The notes: generated by a model from the sequence alone, not told the origin. Positions 53,560 to 62,413 are shown, counted from the first letter of the stretch. The stretch is 64,000 nt of DNA from Billgrantia ethanolica (GCF_021404305.1 NZ_JABFTX010000002.1:434001-498000); one strand, 5' to 3'. Translations and numbers: made by a program.

Positions 53560-54306
53560 ATGAATCAGCGGCAGAGCATGACCGATGCCGGCGAGTCGGG
53601 CGGGGCAAAGCCTCGGCGCCTGGGCAAGAACGGCGACGGGGCGGAGCGCCACGAGGCGATCTATCGCACCATCAGCGATGCCATCATCGAGCACCGCCTG
53701 AAGCCCGGCGCGCGCCTGCGCGAGGATGCCCTGGCCGAGGTGTTCGGCACCAGCCGTACCGGTGTGCGCAAGATTCTCCAGCGCCTGGCCCTGGAGCAAC
53801 TGGTGACCCTCACGCCACGGCGCGGTGCCAGCGTGACCCGACCCACCGCCGAGGAAGCCAAGGACGTGTTCGACGCCCGCCAGATGGTGGAGTGCGGCCT
53901 GATGCCGGAGGTCGCCCGCCACATCAAGCCCGACGACGTGCGCGAACTGCGCGACATGGCCCGGCGTGAGCGCGAGGCGCTCAAGTCGGGCGAGCAGAGC
54001 CGCGCGATCAAGCTCTCCGCCGCCTTCCACGAGCGTCTGGCCCAGCTCTCGGGCAATGCCACCCTGGCGGCCTTCGTCGGCCAGCTATGCTCGCGCTCTT
54101 CCCTGATTCTCGCCGTCTACGGCAGCTCGGGCCACCTGGGCTGCGAGTCCCACGACCACGATGATCTCATCGGCTTTCTCGAAGCGGGCGACGGCGAGCG
54201 GGCAACTGCGTTCATGGGCCGCCACCTGAAGGCCATCGAGGCCTCGCTGTCTATCGTCGAGGAGGAGCAGGAGGCACCCGACCTGCATGAGATCTTCGGC
54301 GTCTGA
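53560..54306 (+). CDS. GntR-family regulator of purine catabolism (FCD)
   Basis: 248 residues from the ATG at 53560, GGAGGGG upstream; an earlier in-frame start at 53539 is possible. Winged helix at about residues 37-102 (LREDALAEVFGTSRTGVRKILQRLALEQLVTLTPRRG), FCD domain from about 110 (DARQMVECGLMPEVARH, AAFHERLAQLSGN, HDHDDLIGFLEAGD). It sits directly after puuD, and TGTATACA sites lie at the purine genes on both sides, so it is the likely binder. Inducer probably urate or a later intermediate. Confidence 0.87.
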   Translation: MNQRQSMTDAGESGGAKPRRLGKNGDGAERHEAIYRTISDAIIEHRLKPGARLREDALAEVFGTSRTGVRKILQRLALEQLVTLTPRRGASVTRPTAEEAKDVFDARQMVECGLMPEVARHIKPDDVRELRDMARREREALKSGEQSRAIKLSAAFHERLAQLSGNATLAAFVGQLCSRSSLILAVYGSSGHLGCESHDHDDLIGFLEAGDGERATAFMGRHLKAIEASLSIVEEEQEAPDLHEIFGV

Positions 54307-54348
54307 GTCTGTTGCTGATGCTGCTCATCGAGCGAGTCTTGTTCACGT

Positions 54349-56307
54349 TCACCACGGCATGGGCAGGTCCAGCAGCGTGCCTCGCGGTGGCGTCAGGCGC
54401 ATCAGCGTGAACATGCCCTGGGCGACGGCGTACACCGCCAGCCCGTAGAGCAGGGCGGTGTGCCAGCGCATCCGCGCGCAGCCGAGCAGCAGCCAGCCCA
54501 GCAGCAGCGGCGTGGCCAGGTTGAAGCCGATCAGCCACATGGCCAGGCCATAGCTCAGGATGCCGCCCAGGATGGGCAGCTCGCGGCGGCTGGCCAGGTT
54601 GGCAACGCGCCCCTGACGATGAAGGCGGAACAGCTGGCGCCCCAGTACGTAGAGGCTCAGCAGCAGACCGGGCACGATGCCCAGGCTCGGCATCAGCCGG
54701 GCGTTGGGGCGAAAGCCCAGCATCTCCACCAGTGCATAGCCGAAGGCCGCCACCATCAGCAGTGCGGTGAACAGCACGATGCCGCTGTCGTGGCCCGGTG
54801 GCTCCTCGCCGGGTACGGCGGTCTCCGTCTGGGGCACGGCGGTGCGACGCCGACGTAGCCAGCGCACCGCGTTCAGCACCAGGGGAATGGCGATCAGCGA
54901 GGCGATGATCAATACGCCGGGGCGAGTCAGCCAGGTGAAGCCGTGGATCTGGGTGGTCAGCCAGAAGTACTGCTCCATGGGCGTGGCCAGCACGAAGCCG
55001 ACCAGCACCGGCGCCCGGGGAATGCCGGCATTCTTCATCAGCCAGCCGACGATGCCGAGCACCAGCAGGGCGAGGATGTCGCCGAAGGTCTGGGTGCCCT
55101 GATAGGCGCCGGCCACCATGATCAGCAGCAGCGGGGCGGCGATCAGGGCGAAGTTCACCCGGGTCAGTCGGGCGATGTAGGGCGTCACGGCGAAGCAGAT
55201 GGCGGCACCCAGCACCGAGGCCAGCGCCACGCTCCACACGATCATGTACATCAGGTCCGGCGATTCGCTGACCATCCGTGGGCCGGGATAGAAGCCGAAC
55301 GAGAACAGTGCGCCGAGGAAGATGGCCGCGGCGGGGCCGCCCGGCACGCTGAACAGCATGGTGGGCACCAGATCGGAGATCACCGTGGCGTTGTTGGCCC
55401 CCTCGGCGCTTGCCACACCGCGGATCTCGCCCTTGCCGAAGCGACGCTTGTCCTTGGAGGTGCTCATGGCGTGACCGTAGGCGATCCAGGTGGAGGCGCT
55501 GGCGCCTACCGCCGGGACGAAGCCACCGAAAATGCCGATCACCGAAGCACGACAGACCAGCCAGCGGCTGCGCCAGAATTCGCGAAAGCTCTCGCCCCAC
55601 TTGCCCAGGGCCATGGGCTTGCCGGCGATGCCGCCACCCGAGGCGACCATGCTGATCAACTCGGCCACGGCGAACAGCCCCAGCGCCACGATAGGCAGCG
55701 ACAGGCCATCCATCAGGTAGGACTGACCGAAGATGAAGCGGTAGTTGGCGGCGGCCGGTGCGGCGCCGACCACGCCCAGCAGAATGCCGAAACAGGCGGC
55801 AGCCAGCCCCAGGGCGATATCCCTGCTGACCATGCTGGCGGCGAAGCACAGCCCCACCAGGGCGAACATGAACAGCTCCGGCGTGCCCAGGGCCAGCACC
55901 AGCGGGCCGGCTATGGGAATGGCGACGGACAGAATCAGTGCGCCGAACAGCCCGCCCACCATGGAGGCCAGGAAGCCGACACCGAGCGCCAGCGCTGCCT
56001 TGCCCTGCTTGGCCAAGGCGTGGCCCTCGATGGCAGTGGGCGCCGAGGCCGGGGAGCCGGGTGCACCGAGCAGCACCGAGGTGATGGTATCCGAGGTGTA
56101 AATCACCGAAATGGCGCCGAGCAGCATGGCCAGGCCGGCGTAGCCGTCCATCAGATAGATGAACGGCAACAGGATGGAAACGGCGGCCACGCCACCCAGC
56201 CCCGGCAGCATGCCGAACACCATCCCGGCCAGCATGCCGACAAAGAGCGCCAGCAGCCGCGCGGGCTGGAACAGGATGTCCAGGGCCGAAACGATATTCT
56301 CGAGCAC
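54349..56307 (-). CDS. Fused TctA-TctB permease of a TTT importer (system 2)
   Basis: 652 residues. Residues about 1-505 are a TctA carrier (MVFGMLPGLGGVAAVSILLPF, TSDTITSVLLGAPGSPASAPTAIEGHAL, VASAEGANNATVISDLVPTMLF); a linker rich in Arg/Thr/Glu (about 505-535) is followed by a TctB-like module of four hydrophobic segments to the end. In most TTT systems, including system 1 here, TctA and TctB are separate proteins, so this is a natural fusion. Its binding protein is encoded upstream, separated by a hairpin. Confidence 0.88.
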   Translation of the reverse strand: MLENIVSALDILFQPARLLALFVGMLAGMVFGMLPGLGGVAAVSILLPFIYLMDGYAGLAMLLGAISVIYTSDTITSVLLGAPGSPASAPTAIEGHALAKQGKAALALGVGFLASMVGGLFGALILSVAIPIAGPLVLALGTPELFMFALVGLCFAASMVSRDIALGLAAACFGILLGVVGAAPAAANYRFIFGQSYLMDGLSLPIVALGLFAVAELISMVASGGGIAGKPMALGKWGESFREFWRSRWLVCRASVIGIFGGFVPAVGASASTWIAYGHAMSTSKDKRRFGKGEIRGVASAEGANNATVISDLVPTMLFSVPGGPAAAIFLGALFSFGFYPGPRMVSESPDLMYMIVWSVALASVLGAAICFAVTPYIARLTRVNFALIAAPLLLIMVAGAYQGTQTFGDILALLVLGIVGWLMKNAGIPRAPVLVGFVLATPMEQYFWLTTQIHGFTWLTRPGVLIIASLIAIPLVLNAVRWLRRRRTAVPQTETAVPGEEPPGHDSGIVLFTALLMVAAFGYALVEMLGFRPNARLMPSLGIVPGLLLSLYVLGRQLFRLHRQGRVANLASRRELPILGGILSYGLAMWLIGFNLATPLLLGWLLLGCARMRWHTALLYGLAVYAVAQGMFTLMRLTPPRGTLLDLPMPW

Positions 56308-56335
56308 GTTGCGATTCCTATGCGGGAGCGTCGAG

Positions 56336-56363
56336 TACGGCCAGCCCCGAGAGGCCGGCCGTA
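56336..56363 (-). promoter_or_regulatory. Intercistronic hairpin between TctC and TctAB genes
   Basis: TACGGCCAGCC pairs with GGCCGGCCGTA with one mismatch across six bases. It sits after the TctC stop on the minus strand. Confidence 0.6.
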
Positions 56364-56375
56364 TCGGTTGCGAGC

Positions 56376-57470
56376 CTACAGCTCGACGTCGTACTTCTCG
56401 CTGAGCAGGGTGCGCAGGTAGTCGCGCACCGCGTCGGAGGGCTGCAGGGCCTCACTCAACGAGTCGGTGACCGCCGAAGCCGGCAGCAGGTCGTAGCCGC
56501 CGATGGCGTCCTGGCTCTGCTCCTGGTAGTCGGGATCGTCGTTGATGGCGGCGATGGTCTGCTCGAAGATCTCGATGACCTCGTCCGGCGTGCCCTCCGG
56601 CAGGTAGGCGGTGAGGCCGAAGTTGAAGGTAGTGGCGCCGATGGCCTGGAAGGCGTCCCACTCCACGCCGGAAGGCGGCTCGCCGTGGAGCTCCTCGTAG
56701 ACCTCGTAGACCGAGGGGTAGTCGGGGAAGGCCAGATCGCGGGCGCTCAGCACGCCGTCGTCACCCACCGAGCCGCCGGTCATGATCGGCACCGCGGAGC
56801 CCGCTTCGACCATGTCCACCACCTGCGACATGTAGGCCGGGGTGAACTGGAAGTCGATGTTGGTTTCCCCGCGCTCGAAGGCCAGGCGGGCCGGACCGCG
56901 GCCGTCGAAGCCGAGCACCGCGCGCAGGTCGAGGTCGAGCAACTCGAAGGCCAGCAGCACGGGCAGGTCGCTGGCGGCAGCGGCGATACCGCCGTAGATC
57001 AGCGGCATGTCCGGTGAGTGCAGGTCGGTCGGTGTCTCGATGCCGGTGCGCGGCGAGACGTAGATCACAGCGCCGAAGGGCAGGCTGTAGGCCGGTCTCA
57101 TCGCGGCCAGGTCGTACTCCACCTCTTCCATGCCCAGCACGTAGGGGTTCGAGGTGGAAGAGGTGGTGAACAGGATCGTCTCGCCGTCGGGCTCGGCATT
57201 CTGCTGGAACCAGTTGGCCCCGAGGATCGAACCGCCGCCCGGGCGGGTGCGTACGTTGACCTGCGGGTTGCCCGGCAGATGCTTCTCGAGGAAGGGTTCG
57301 AGGAACTTGGCCGCCACGTAGGTGGCGCCGCCCTCGCCGAACGGCACCACCATCTCGATGGTCTTGCCGCTGTAGAAGTCATCGGCCATGGCGGGAGCCG
57401 CGGCGAGCCCCCCGGCAGCGACCAGCACGGCGGCGGAGAGGGACTTGAGTGGAGTATCGGGAAGGATCAT
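56376..57470 (-). CDS. Tripartite tricarboxylate transporter binding protein, TctC type (system 2)
   Basis: 364 residues with a signal peptide ending in AMA near residue 29. TctC/Bug features: IEMVVPFGEGGATYVAAKFLEP and VRTRPGGGSILGANWFQ. Compared with typical TctC proteins the early GGGSD is replaced by EGGATY, so the ligand is probably not citrate-like. It follows the FAH-family gene by 69 bases in one operon and serves the fused TctAB. AT the protein's C-terminus, residues 290-360 are hydrophilic and helical. Confidence 0.87.
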   Translation of the reverse strand: MILPDTPLKSLSAAVLVAAGGLAAAPAMADDFYSGKTIEMVVPFGEGGATYVAAKFLEPFLEKHLPGNPQVNVRTRPGGGSILGANWFQQNAEPDGETILFTTSSTSNPYVLGMEEVEYDLAAMRPAYSLPFGAVIYVSPRTGIETPTDLHSPDMPLIYGGIAAAASDLPVLLAFELLDLDLRAVLGFDGRGPARLAFERGETNIDFQFTPAYMSQVVDMVEAGSAVPIMTGGSVGDDGVLSARDLAFPDYPSVYEVYEELHGEPPSGVEWDAFQAIGATTFNFGLTAYLPEGTPDEVIEIFEQTIAAINDDPDYQEQSQDAIGGYDLLPASAVTDSLSEALQPSDAVRDYLRTLLSEKYDVEL

Positions 57471-57539
57471 GGCGTGCTCCTGGTATTGTTGTGGCGCGCG
57501 GTGCGCACGATGAACCTGGGCTCGACGCGTTCAGGTCGG

Positions 57540-58424
57540 TCAGCGGCCGACCCGGTTTTCCAGTGTGCCCAGGCCAGCGACCTCGATACGCACGATGTCG
57601 CCGGTCTGCAGGAATCTGGGCGGGGTGAAGCCGATGCCGACGCCCACCGGCGTGCCGGTCAGGATCACGTCGCCGGGCTCGAGCGCGATGCCGGCCGAAA
57701 GGGTCTCGATCAGCGTCGGCACGTCGAAGATCAGCTGGTCGAGGCGAGCGTCCTGACGCAGTTCGCCATTGACCCAGCACTTGATCGTGGCAGTGTCGCG
57801 ATCAATCTCGTCGGCTGTGACGAGCCACGGCCCCATGGGGCAGAGGCCGTCGAGCGACTTGCCGAGATGCCACTGCTTGTGGCGCTGCTGCAGGTCGCGG
57901 GCGGTGACGTCGTTGGCGATGGTGTAACCCCAGACGTGATCGTAAGCATCGGCCTTCTTGATGCCGCGGCCGCCCTTGCCGATGATGACGGCGAACTCCG
58001 CTTCGTAGTCGAGCTGCTCGGTGACCCCGGCATGGCGTGGAATCTCATCGCCATGGGCAATCAGGGTGTTCCAGGCCTTGGTGAAGACGATGGGGTGCTT
58101 GGGTACCACGTCGTCGGCGCTGGTACTGCTGTCGTAGCCGGAGCTGCTGAACTCGGCGGCATGCTCGAAATAGTTCTTGCCGACACAGAACATGTTGCGA
58201 TGCGGGTGAAGCGGAGCTTCGAGGCGTGTACCTTCGAGAGGCTGGCCTTCGCCCTTGGGGGCGATACGACCGCCCAGCTCGGACCAGTCGCGAATCAGCT
58301 GCTGCATGTCGCCCTGAAAGTCGGGAAGCAGGGTGCTCAACGGCCAGTAACGCTGGCCCGTGGCGTCGATCAGGGCGACGAGAGTGGGCTGGTCGGGCGC
58401 CGGCCGCAGAGTGGCGAATTTCAT
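57540..58424 (-). CDS. Fumarylacetoacetate hydrolase (FAH) family protein
   Basis: 294 residues, GGAGAG upstream. The C-terminal FAH fold is clear: FCVGKNYFEHAAEF, DYEAEFAVIIGKGGRGI (metal-binding Glu residues), NDVTARDLQQRHKQWHLGKSLDG and GDVILTGTPVGVGIGFTPP. Family members hydrolyse or decarboxylate 2,4-diketo acids, including 2,4-diketo-3-deoxy-L-fuconate and acylpyruvates. It leads an operon with a TctC/TctAB importer and is divergent from its FadR-type regulator. A link to the fuconate genes 35 kb away is possible but not shown. Confidence 0.88.
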   Translation of the reverse strand: MKFATLRPAPDQPTLVALIDATGQRYWPLSTLLPDFQGDMQQLIRDWSELGGRIAPKGEGQPLEGTRLEAPLHPHRNMFCVGKNYFEHAAEFSSSGYDSSTSADDVVPKHPIVFTKAWNTLIAHGDEIPRHAGVTEQLDYEAEFAVIIGKGGRGIKKADAYDHVWGYTIANDVTARDLQQRHKQWHLGKSLDGLCPMGPWLVTADEIDRDTATIKCWVNGELRQDARLDQLIFDVPTLIETLSAGIALEPGDVILTGTPVGVGIGFTPPRFLQTGDIVRIEVAGLGTLENRVGR

Positions 58425-58482
58425 GTGAATTGGCTCTCCTTGGTTCTGGTTTGGTTCCGTAATGAACGAGCCTAGAAGGCGA

Positions 58483-58530
58483 TTGGTACTCTTTCAAGTA
58501 CTAATTCAGCCCAAAATTTTGCCTTGATGT
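58483..58530. promoter_or_regulatory. Candidate FadR-type operator of the FAH operon
   Basis: TTGGTACT (58483-58490) and AAGTACTAA (58496-58504) form an inverted repeat, and TGTACCAA follows near 58518-58525. The GTAC cores suggest paired sites for the divergently encoded GntR protein. Confidence 0.5.
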
Positions 58531-58592
58531 ACCAAATGGACTAGATTCAGCAGGGATTGGACCCGTAATGGTTGATGTGAAAAGGAAGCCAA

Positions 58593-59357
58593 GTGACCGA
58601 TAGGCCAGTGCGTACCGCCGATGACAGCGATTTCCAGGAGTCCTTGGCCGAGAGCGGGATCCGCTCCGATGGTGCACGAGCCCTGGCGCGATACATCCAG
58701 GCGGAGATTGCCAGCGGACGTTTCCCCCCCGGTCACCGCTTGCCTACCGAGCGTGAACTGAGCGAGCGCTTCGGCGCGTCACGTGGCGCGGTACGCAGGG
58801 TGCTGGGCCACTTCAAGTCCCTGGGCTTGATCACTCAGGTGGTGGGGAGCGGTACCTTCGTGGCGGAAGGGGGCGCGCCGCTCGGCCCAGCGACGAAAGC
58901 CACTGGCATGGCCGAGTCGAGCGGCATGGCGGGGCAGGTCAGCCCGGCCCAGTTGATGGATGCCCGCCTGCTGATCGAGCCGCAGATGGTTTCCCTCATC
59001 GTGCGCTTCGCCACGGCCGACGATTTCGAGCGCATGCAAGAGTGTCTGGTGAGATCCGAGGCGGCCGGCAGCATCGAGGAGTTCGAGCACTGGGATGGCG
59101 CCCTGCACCAGGCCTTTGCCGAAGCCACGCACAACAACTTCTTCCTGCGTATCCTGGAGCTGACCAACGTGGTGCGCGAAGAGGGGGAGTGGGGGCGGCT
59201 CAAGCGGATCTCGCTGACGCCGGAGCGGCGTGAGCGCTACGAGATGCAGCATCGCGCCATCGTGGCCGCGCTGCGCGACCGCGACGAAGACACGGCGAGG
59301 GGCTTGCTGGAAGAGCACTTGCTGGAGGTGCAGCGTAACCTTTTCGGCCGACGCTGA
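58593..59357 (+). CDS. GntR/FadR-family regulator of the FAH-TTT operon
   Basis: 254 residues from a GTG with AAGGAAG upstream. Winged helix at about residues 25-90 (LPTERELSERFGASRGAVRRVLGHFKSLG), then an FCD domain (DARLLIEPQMVSLIVRFA, WDGALHQAFAEATHNNFF, MQHRAIVAALRDRD). It is divergent from the FAH-TctC-TctAB operon and most likely controls it in response to the imported acid or a diketo-acid intermediate. It ends at a strong bidirectional hairpin. Confidence 0.87.
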   Translation: MTDRPVRTADDSDFQESLAESGIRSDGARALARYIQAEIASGRFPPGHRLPTERELSERFGASRGAVRRVLGHFKSLGLITQVVGSGTFVAEGGAPLGPATKATGMAESSGMAGQVSPAQLMDARLLIEPQMVSLIVRFATADDFERMQECLVRSEAAGSIEEFEHWDGALHQAFAEATHNNFFLRILELTNVVREEGEWGRLKRISLTPERRERYEMQHRAIVAALRDRDEDTARGLLEEHLLEVQRNLFGRR

Positions 59358-59383
59358 TATCGACGCGACACATGCCGGATAAC

Positions 59384-59419
59384 CAAGCCGCCGGACGCCC
59401 AAGGGCGTCCGGCGGCTTG
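59384..59419 (+). terminator. Strong hairpin terminator after the FadR-type regulator
   Basis: CAAGCCGCCGGACGCCC pairs perfectly with GGGCGTCCGGCGGCTTG across AA, 17 base pairs. It lies between convergent genes; no clear T-run. Confidence 0.82.
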
Positions 59420-59512
59420 CGTTGTGGCCAGCGTGAGACCGCTGGCCGGGTCGATCCCACTTTTTTCTGGTAGTGGGCCATTACCTTGCCGGCCAGCTAT
59501 CTTGCCGATGCT

Positions 59513-60904
59513 TCACTGGCGGAAGCGCTGGCAGGGTGCCCAGTGCTTCATCAGCAGGTAGTAGGTCAGGCCGGCCGGGATCAGGCTGGCGTACCAGGAG
59601 ACGGCGGAGAAGGTGAGGGCGGCGGCGATACCCACCAGGGTGGCGATGAGCGCGGCGTAGTTGACGCCCTGATAGGGGCCGGTCTCGTCATAGAGCTTGC
59701 CGAGGTCCAGCGTGCGGCGGCGGATCAGGTAGTAGTCCACCACCAGGATGGCGAAGATCGGGCCGAGGAAGGCGGAGTAGGTCTGCACGAAGAGCTGCAG
59801 GCCGGCGGCGGATTCGGGCTGCACCAGCTTCCAGGGGAAGGTGGCAAAGGCCAGCAGGCCGACGATCACCGTGGAGGTGGCGAACTTGAGCTTGAACACA
59901 TCCATCAGCACGTAGGTCGGCGGCACCACGTTGTTGAGCACGTTGGTGGTGACCTGGGCGAAGGCGATGAACAGCAGCGTGGTCATCAGCAGCGGGGTGT
60001 TGTCCACCGCGTTGGCAAACACCTGGATGGGGTCGGCGGTGCCGGTGGCCTCGGAGACCATGTAGCCGATCAGGCCCATGAACAGGGTGCAGGGCAGGAT
60101 CGACATGGCATAGATGGTGGTCAGGATGCTGGGGCGGGTACCGTGCTTGTGCTCCCGCGAATAGTCGCTGACGTTGAGCATCATGGTGCTGTAGATGCCG
60201 AGGAACAGCATGGTGGCACCCCAGAACGGCATGCCCCACGAGCCTTCCATGGTCAGCAGGTTGGCCGAGAGCTCGTCGCCGTAGCGCTGCACCGTGGCGT
60301 AGAACATGTAGGTCAGCGAGGCGAGAATGAACACGCTGCCGATGTTCTCCAGCCACTTGATGCCCTGGAAGCCCATCACCGACAGGCCGATCTGCAGGAA
60401 CTGGAAGGCGATGAAGTAGAAGATCAGGTTGTCGAAGCCGAACAGGGTGGCCGACACCATGTTCAGGGCGCCGGCGCCGATCCAGCTCTGGAAGCCGTAC
60501 CACACCACCGCCGGCACCGCGCGCACCAGGCCGGGAATGCGCGTGCCGGCGAAGCCGAACGCACTACGGGCCTGAACCATGAAGGGAATGCCGTACTTGT
60601 AGCCGGCGGCGCCATTGATGGCCAGCGCGATACCGATCACGAAGCAGCCGATGGCGATGGCCAGAGTCGCCTGAATCAAGTTCAGCGTGCCGACCACGCT
60701 GGAGCCCATGGCGAAGGTGCCGATGGAGACACAGCCGCCGAACCAGGCCAGAAAGTAGGAGGTCCGCCCCATGATGCGGGTTTGCTGAGGAGCGAGCGAT
60801 TCGGCCCCCGGGGCCTTGGTGGCCCCAGCGGTCGTTCCGGCAGTGGGCGATGCCGGGGCAGTGGCGGGAGCGGCCGCCGTGCTGTGCGGGTTGTTGTTCT
60901 GCAT
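59513..60904 (-). CDS. NCS1-family allantoin/hydantoin permease
   Basis: 463 residues from the ATG at 60904, GAGGAT upstream. After a Pro/Ala/Thr-rich N-terminus (about residues 5-40), twelve hydrophobic segments follow, with FLAWFGGCVSIGTFAMGSSVVG, the NCS1 start, and GYKYGIPFMVQARSAFGFAGTRIP. NCS1 carriers import nucleobases, hydantoins and allantoin. Its place before an allantoin/hydantoin racemase gene makes allantoin the likely substrate. A TGTACACA site lies upstream of the racemase, probably the shared promoter. Confidence 0.9.
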   Translation of the reverse strand: MQNNNPHSTAAAPATAPASPTAGTTAGATKAPGAESLAPQQTRIMGRTSYFLAWFGGCVSIGTFAMGSSVVGTLNLIQATLAIAIGCFVIGIALAINGAAGYKYGIPFMVQARSAFGFAGTRIPGLVRAVPAVVWYGFQSWIGAGALNMVSATLFGFDNLIFYFIAFQFLQIGLSVMGFQGIKWLENIGSVFILASLTYMFYATVQRYGDELSANLLTMEGSWGMPFWGATMLFLGIYSTMMLNVSDYSREHKHGTRPSILTTIYAMSILPCTLFMGLIGYMVSEATGTADPIQVFANAVDNTPLLMTTLLFIAFAQVTTNVLNNVVPPTYVLMDVFKLKFATSTVIVGLLAFATFPWKLVQPESAAGLQLFVQTYSAFLGPIFAILVVDYYLIRRRTLDLGKLYDETGPYQGVNYAALIATLVGIAAALTFSAVSWYASLIPAGLTYYLLMKHWAPCQRFRQ

Positions 60905-61044
60905 GTGTCTATCCTCGCAGGTCATGGCTCTGTTGTGTTTGTGCCCAATGCTGCCAGCGGGCTTGGCGTGACGTGCTCAAGGTGCGTTGCGTTGCGGTGA
61001 TTCGTAGTCCTGATGCGTAGCGTGATGCGTAGTCGTGATGCGTT

Positions 61045-61791
61045 TCAGCGCTCGTTGGAAAGCTGCGAATACCTTTCGAAGCGGCCGGTGAAGGGTTTGG
61101 GGCGCGGGAAGGCCAGGTCGCCGTGCTTGCTGGTGCCGAGGCCCAGCCCAACGAGCGCCTCGGCCAGCTTCACGGCAGCCGTGACGCCCTCGACCACCGG
61201 CAGCCCGACTTCCTGGGAAATGCGCTGGGTCAGGTCGGCCATGCCGCCGCAGCCCAGCACGATGGCACCGATGCCATCCTCGTCGCGGGCGCGGCGGCAC
61301 TCGTCGATGATGCGCGAGAGCGCTGCCGAGCCATCCTCCTCCAGATCGAGCACAGGGATCTCGGCGGCACGCACCCGGCGGCAGTGGTGGCGAAAGCCGT
61401 ACTGCTCCAGCAGGTGCTCGGCGATGATGCCGGTACGCGACAGGGTGGTGACCACCGAGAACCGGGTGCTGATCAGGCTGGCGGCATGGAAGGCCGCCTC
61501 GGCGATGCCGATCACCGGGGCGCGGGTCAGCTCGCGAGCCGCCAGCAGGCCCGGGTCACCGAAGCAGGCAATCACATAGGCATCGGTGCCTTCCTTCTCT
61601 CCCGCCAGCACCTCTTCCAGCACGCCCACGGCGCTGATCGCTTCATCGAAATGACTCTCGATGGATACCGGCCCGTCAGCGGGCTGAGTGGTGACGACGG
61701 TCGTGCCGGGGGCGGCGATCCGCTGTGCCGCTTCGCCGATCTTGCGGGTCATGGCAGCCGTGGTGTTGGGGTTGATGACGCGCAGTCGCAT
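61045..61791 (-). CDS. hpxA: Hydantoin/allantoin racemase (Asp/Glu racemase fold)
   Basis: 248 residues from the ATG at 61791 (MRLRVINPNTTAAMT), GAGAGAG upstream. Two catalytic cysteines are visible: CFGDPGL near residue 76 and LGCGGMA near residue 181, typical of the family. It interconverts the R- and S-forms of allantoin or of 5-substituted hydantoins. Given the allantoinase and permease on either side, allantoin racemase is preferred, but hydantoin racemase cannot be excluded. Confidence 0.85.
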   Translation of the reverse strand: MRLRVINPNTTAAMTRKIGEAAQRIAAPGTTVVTTQPADGPVSIESHFDEAISAVGVLEEVLAGEKEGTDAYVIACFGDPGLLAARELTRAPVIGIAEAAFHAASLISTRFSVVTTLSRTGIIAEHLLEQYGFRHHCRRVRAAEIPVLDLEEDGSAALSRIIDECRRARDEDGIGAIVLGCGGMADLTQRISQEVGLPVVEGVTAAVKLAEALVGLGLGTSKHGDLAFPRPKPFTGRFERYSQLSNER

Positions 61792-61827
61792 GTAGTCTCT
61801 CTCTTTGTGAACAATAAAAAATGTCTT

Positions 61828-61835
61828 TGTACACA
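61828..61835. promoter_or_regulatory. Purine regulon site TGTACACA (racemase/permease promoter)
   Basis: TTTGTACACAAA context, 37-44 bases before the racemase start. A related TTTGTGAACAA lies at 61804. Confidence 0.62.
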
Positions 61836-62017
61836 AAATAGGTGCTGCGACTCTTCAGCGCAAGAAATTTGTTACCCTCAGGGGCTGCGAGGATTTTTTG
61901 TTTTATCTCAATGGTTTGGCGGTCAATCGAGCAGGAGTGCCGGATGGCTTGACTGTTATACATAGGTCTAAGAGAGAGAAGAGCCCTGAGAATTTGGGTA
62001 CCGAATGTGACTTGTAT

Positions 62018-62025
62018 TGTATACA
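62018..62025. promoter_or_regulatory. Purine regulon site TGTATACA
   Basis: Perfect 8-base palindrome in the hpxA/puuE intergenic region, in the context TTGTATACATGATG. Confidence 0.62.
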
Positions 62026-62129
62026 TGATGAATTTTTCCAGCTTCGCCTGCGGTTTGTCTCGGTATCGAGCAAGCGGATAGCCGTGGGGCTCGAAGCGCA
62101 TGATGTGGACTTGTCAGTCGAATGATTTT

Positions 62130-62137
62130 TGTATACA
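62130..62137. promoter_or_regulatory. Purine regulon site TGTATACA
   Basis: Extended palindrome TTTTTGTATACAAAAA, the most symmetrical of the set. Confidence 0.7.
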
Positions 62138-62295
62138 AAAATATGGTGGTGGCGTCCGACCAAGCCAACCCCCGAACAATGCCTGCTGGCGCGAAGCGCC
62201 GTCGCTGCCGGCCCTGGACTCGAGGGCATCGCGCTAGCCTGCGAGGGCCGGTATGCCTGGTTGCAACACTGCTGGATACAGTCTATTTTCTATCC

Positions 62296-62303
62296 TGTAT
62301 ACA
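62296..62303. promoter_or_regulatory. Purine regulon site TGTATACA (puuE promoter)
   Basis: Perfect palindrome 110 bases before the puuE start; nearest site to that gene. Confidence 0.62.
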
Positions 62304-62413
62304 TTTTGCTCGCGACGCCGCCTGGCCCGTTATTCGTACAGCGGCACAGAACTGCGCGACATAGATTGCGCAAAACAGAACTGCGCAACACAGAACAAAG
62401 AGGAAGGTGCTAG

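Larger units (their letters stand above)
61837..62413. other. Long AT-rich intergenic region between hpxA and puuE
   Basis: 577 bases, with AT content clearly above the genome average, hold no convincing gene. They contain three perfect TGTATACA sites (62018, 62130, 62296), poly-T stretches and promoter-like DNA on both strands. Short open frames here (up to 94 codons) lack ribosome sites and conserved composition. The region is probably the divergent promoter of hpxA and puuE; its length and multiple sites exceed what that needs. Confidence 0.7.

Noticed and set aside
57540..58424. Considered as part of the L-fuconate pathway
   Set aside because: It lies 35 kb away, has its own regulator and operator, and shares no site with the fuconate genes; kept as a possibility only.
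62122..62413. Short frames of 80-94 codons upstream of puuE
   Set aside because: No ribosome site, composition unlike neighbours, and they overlap the operator sites.
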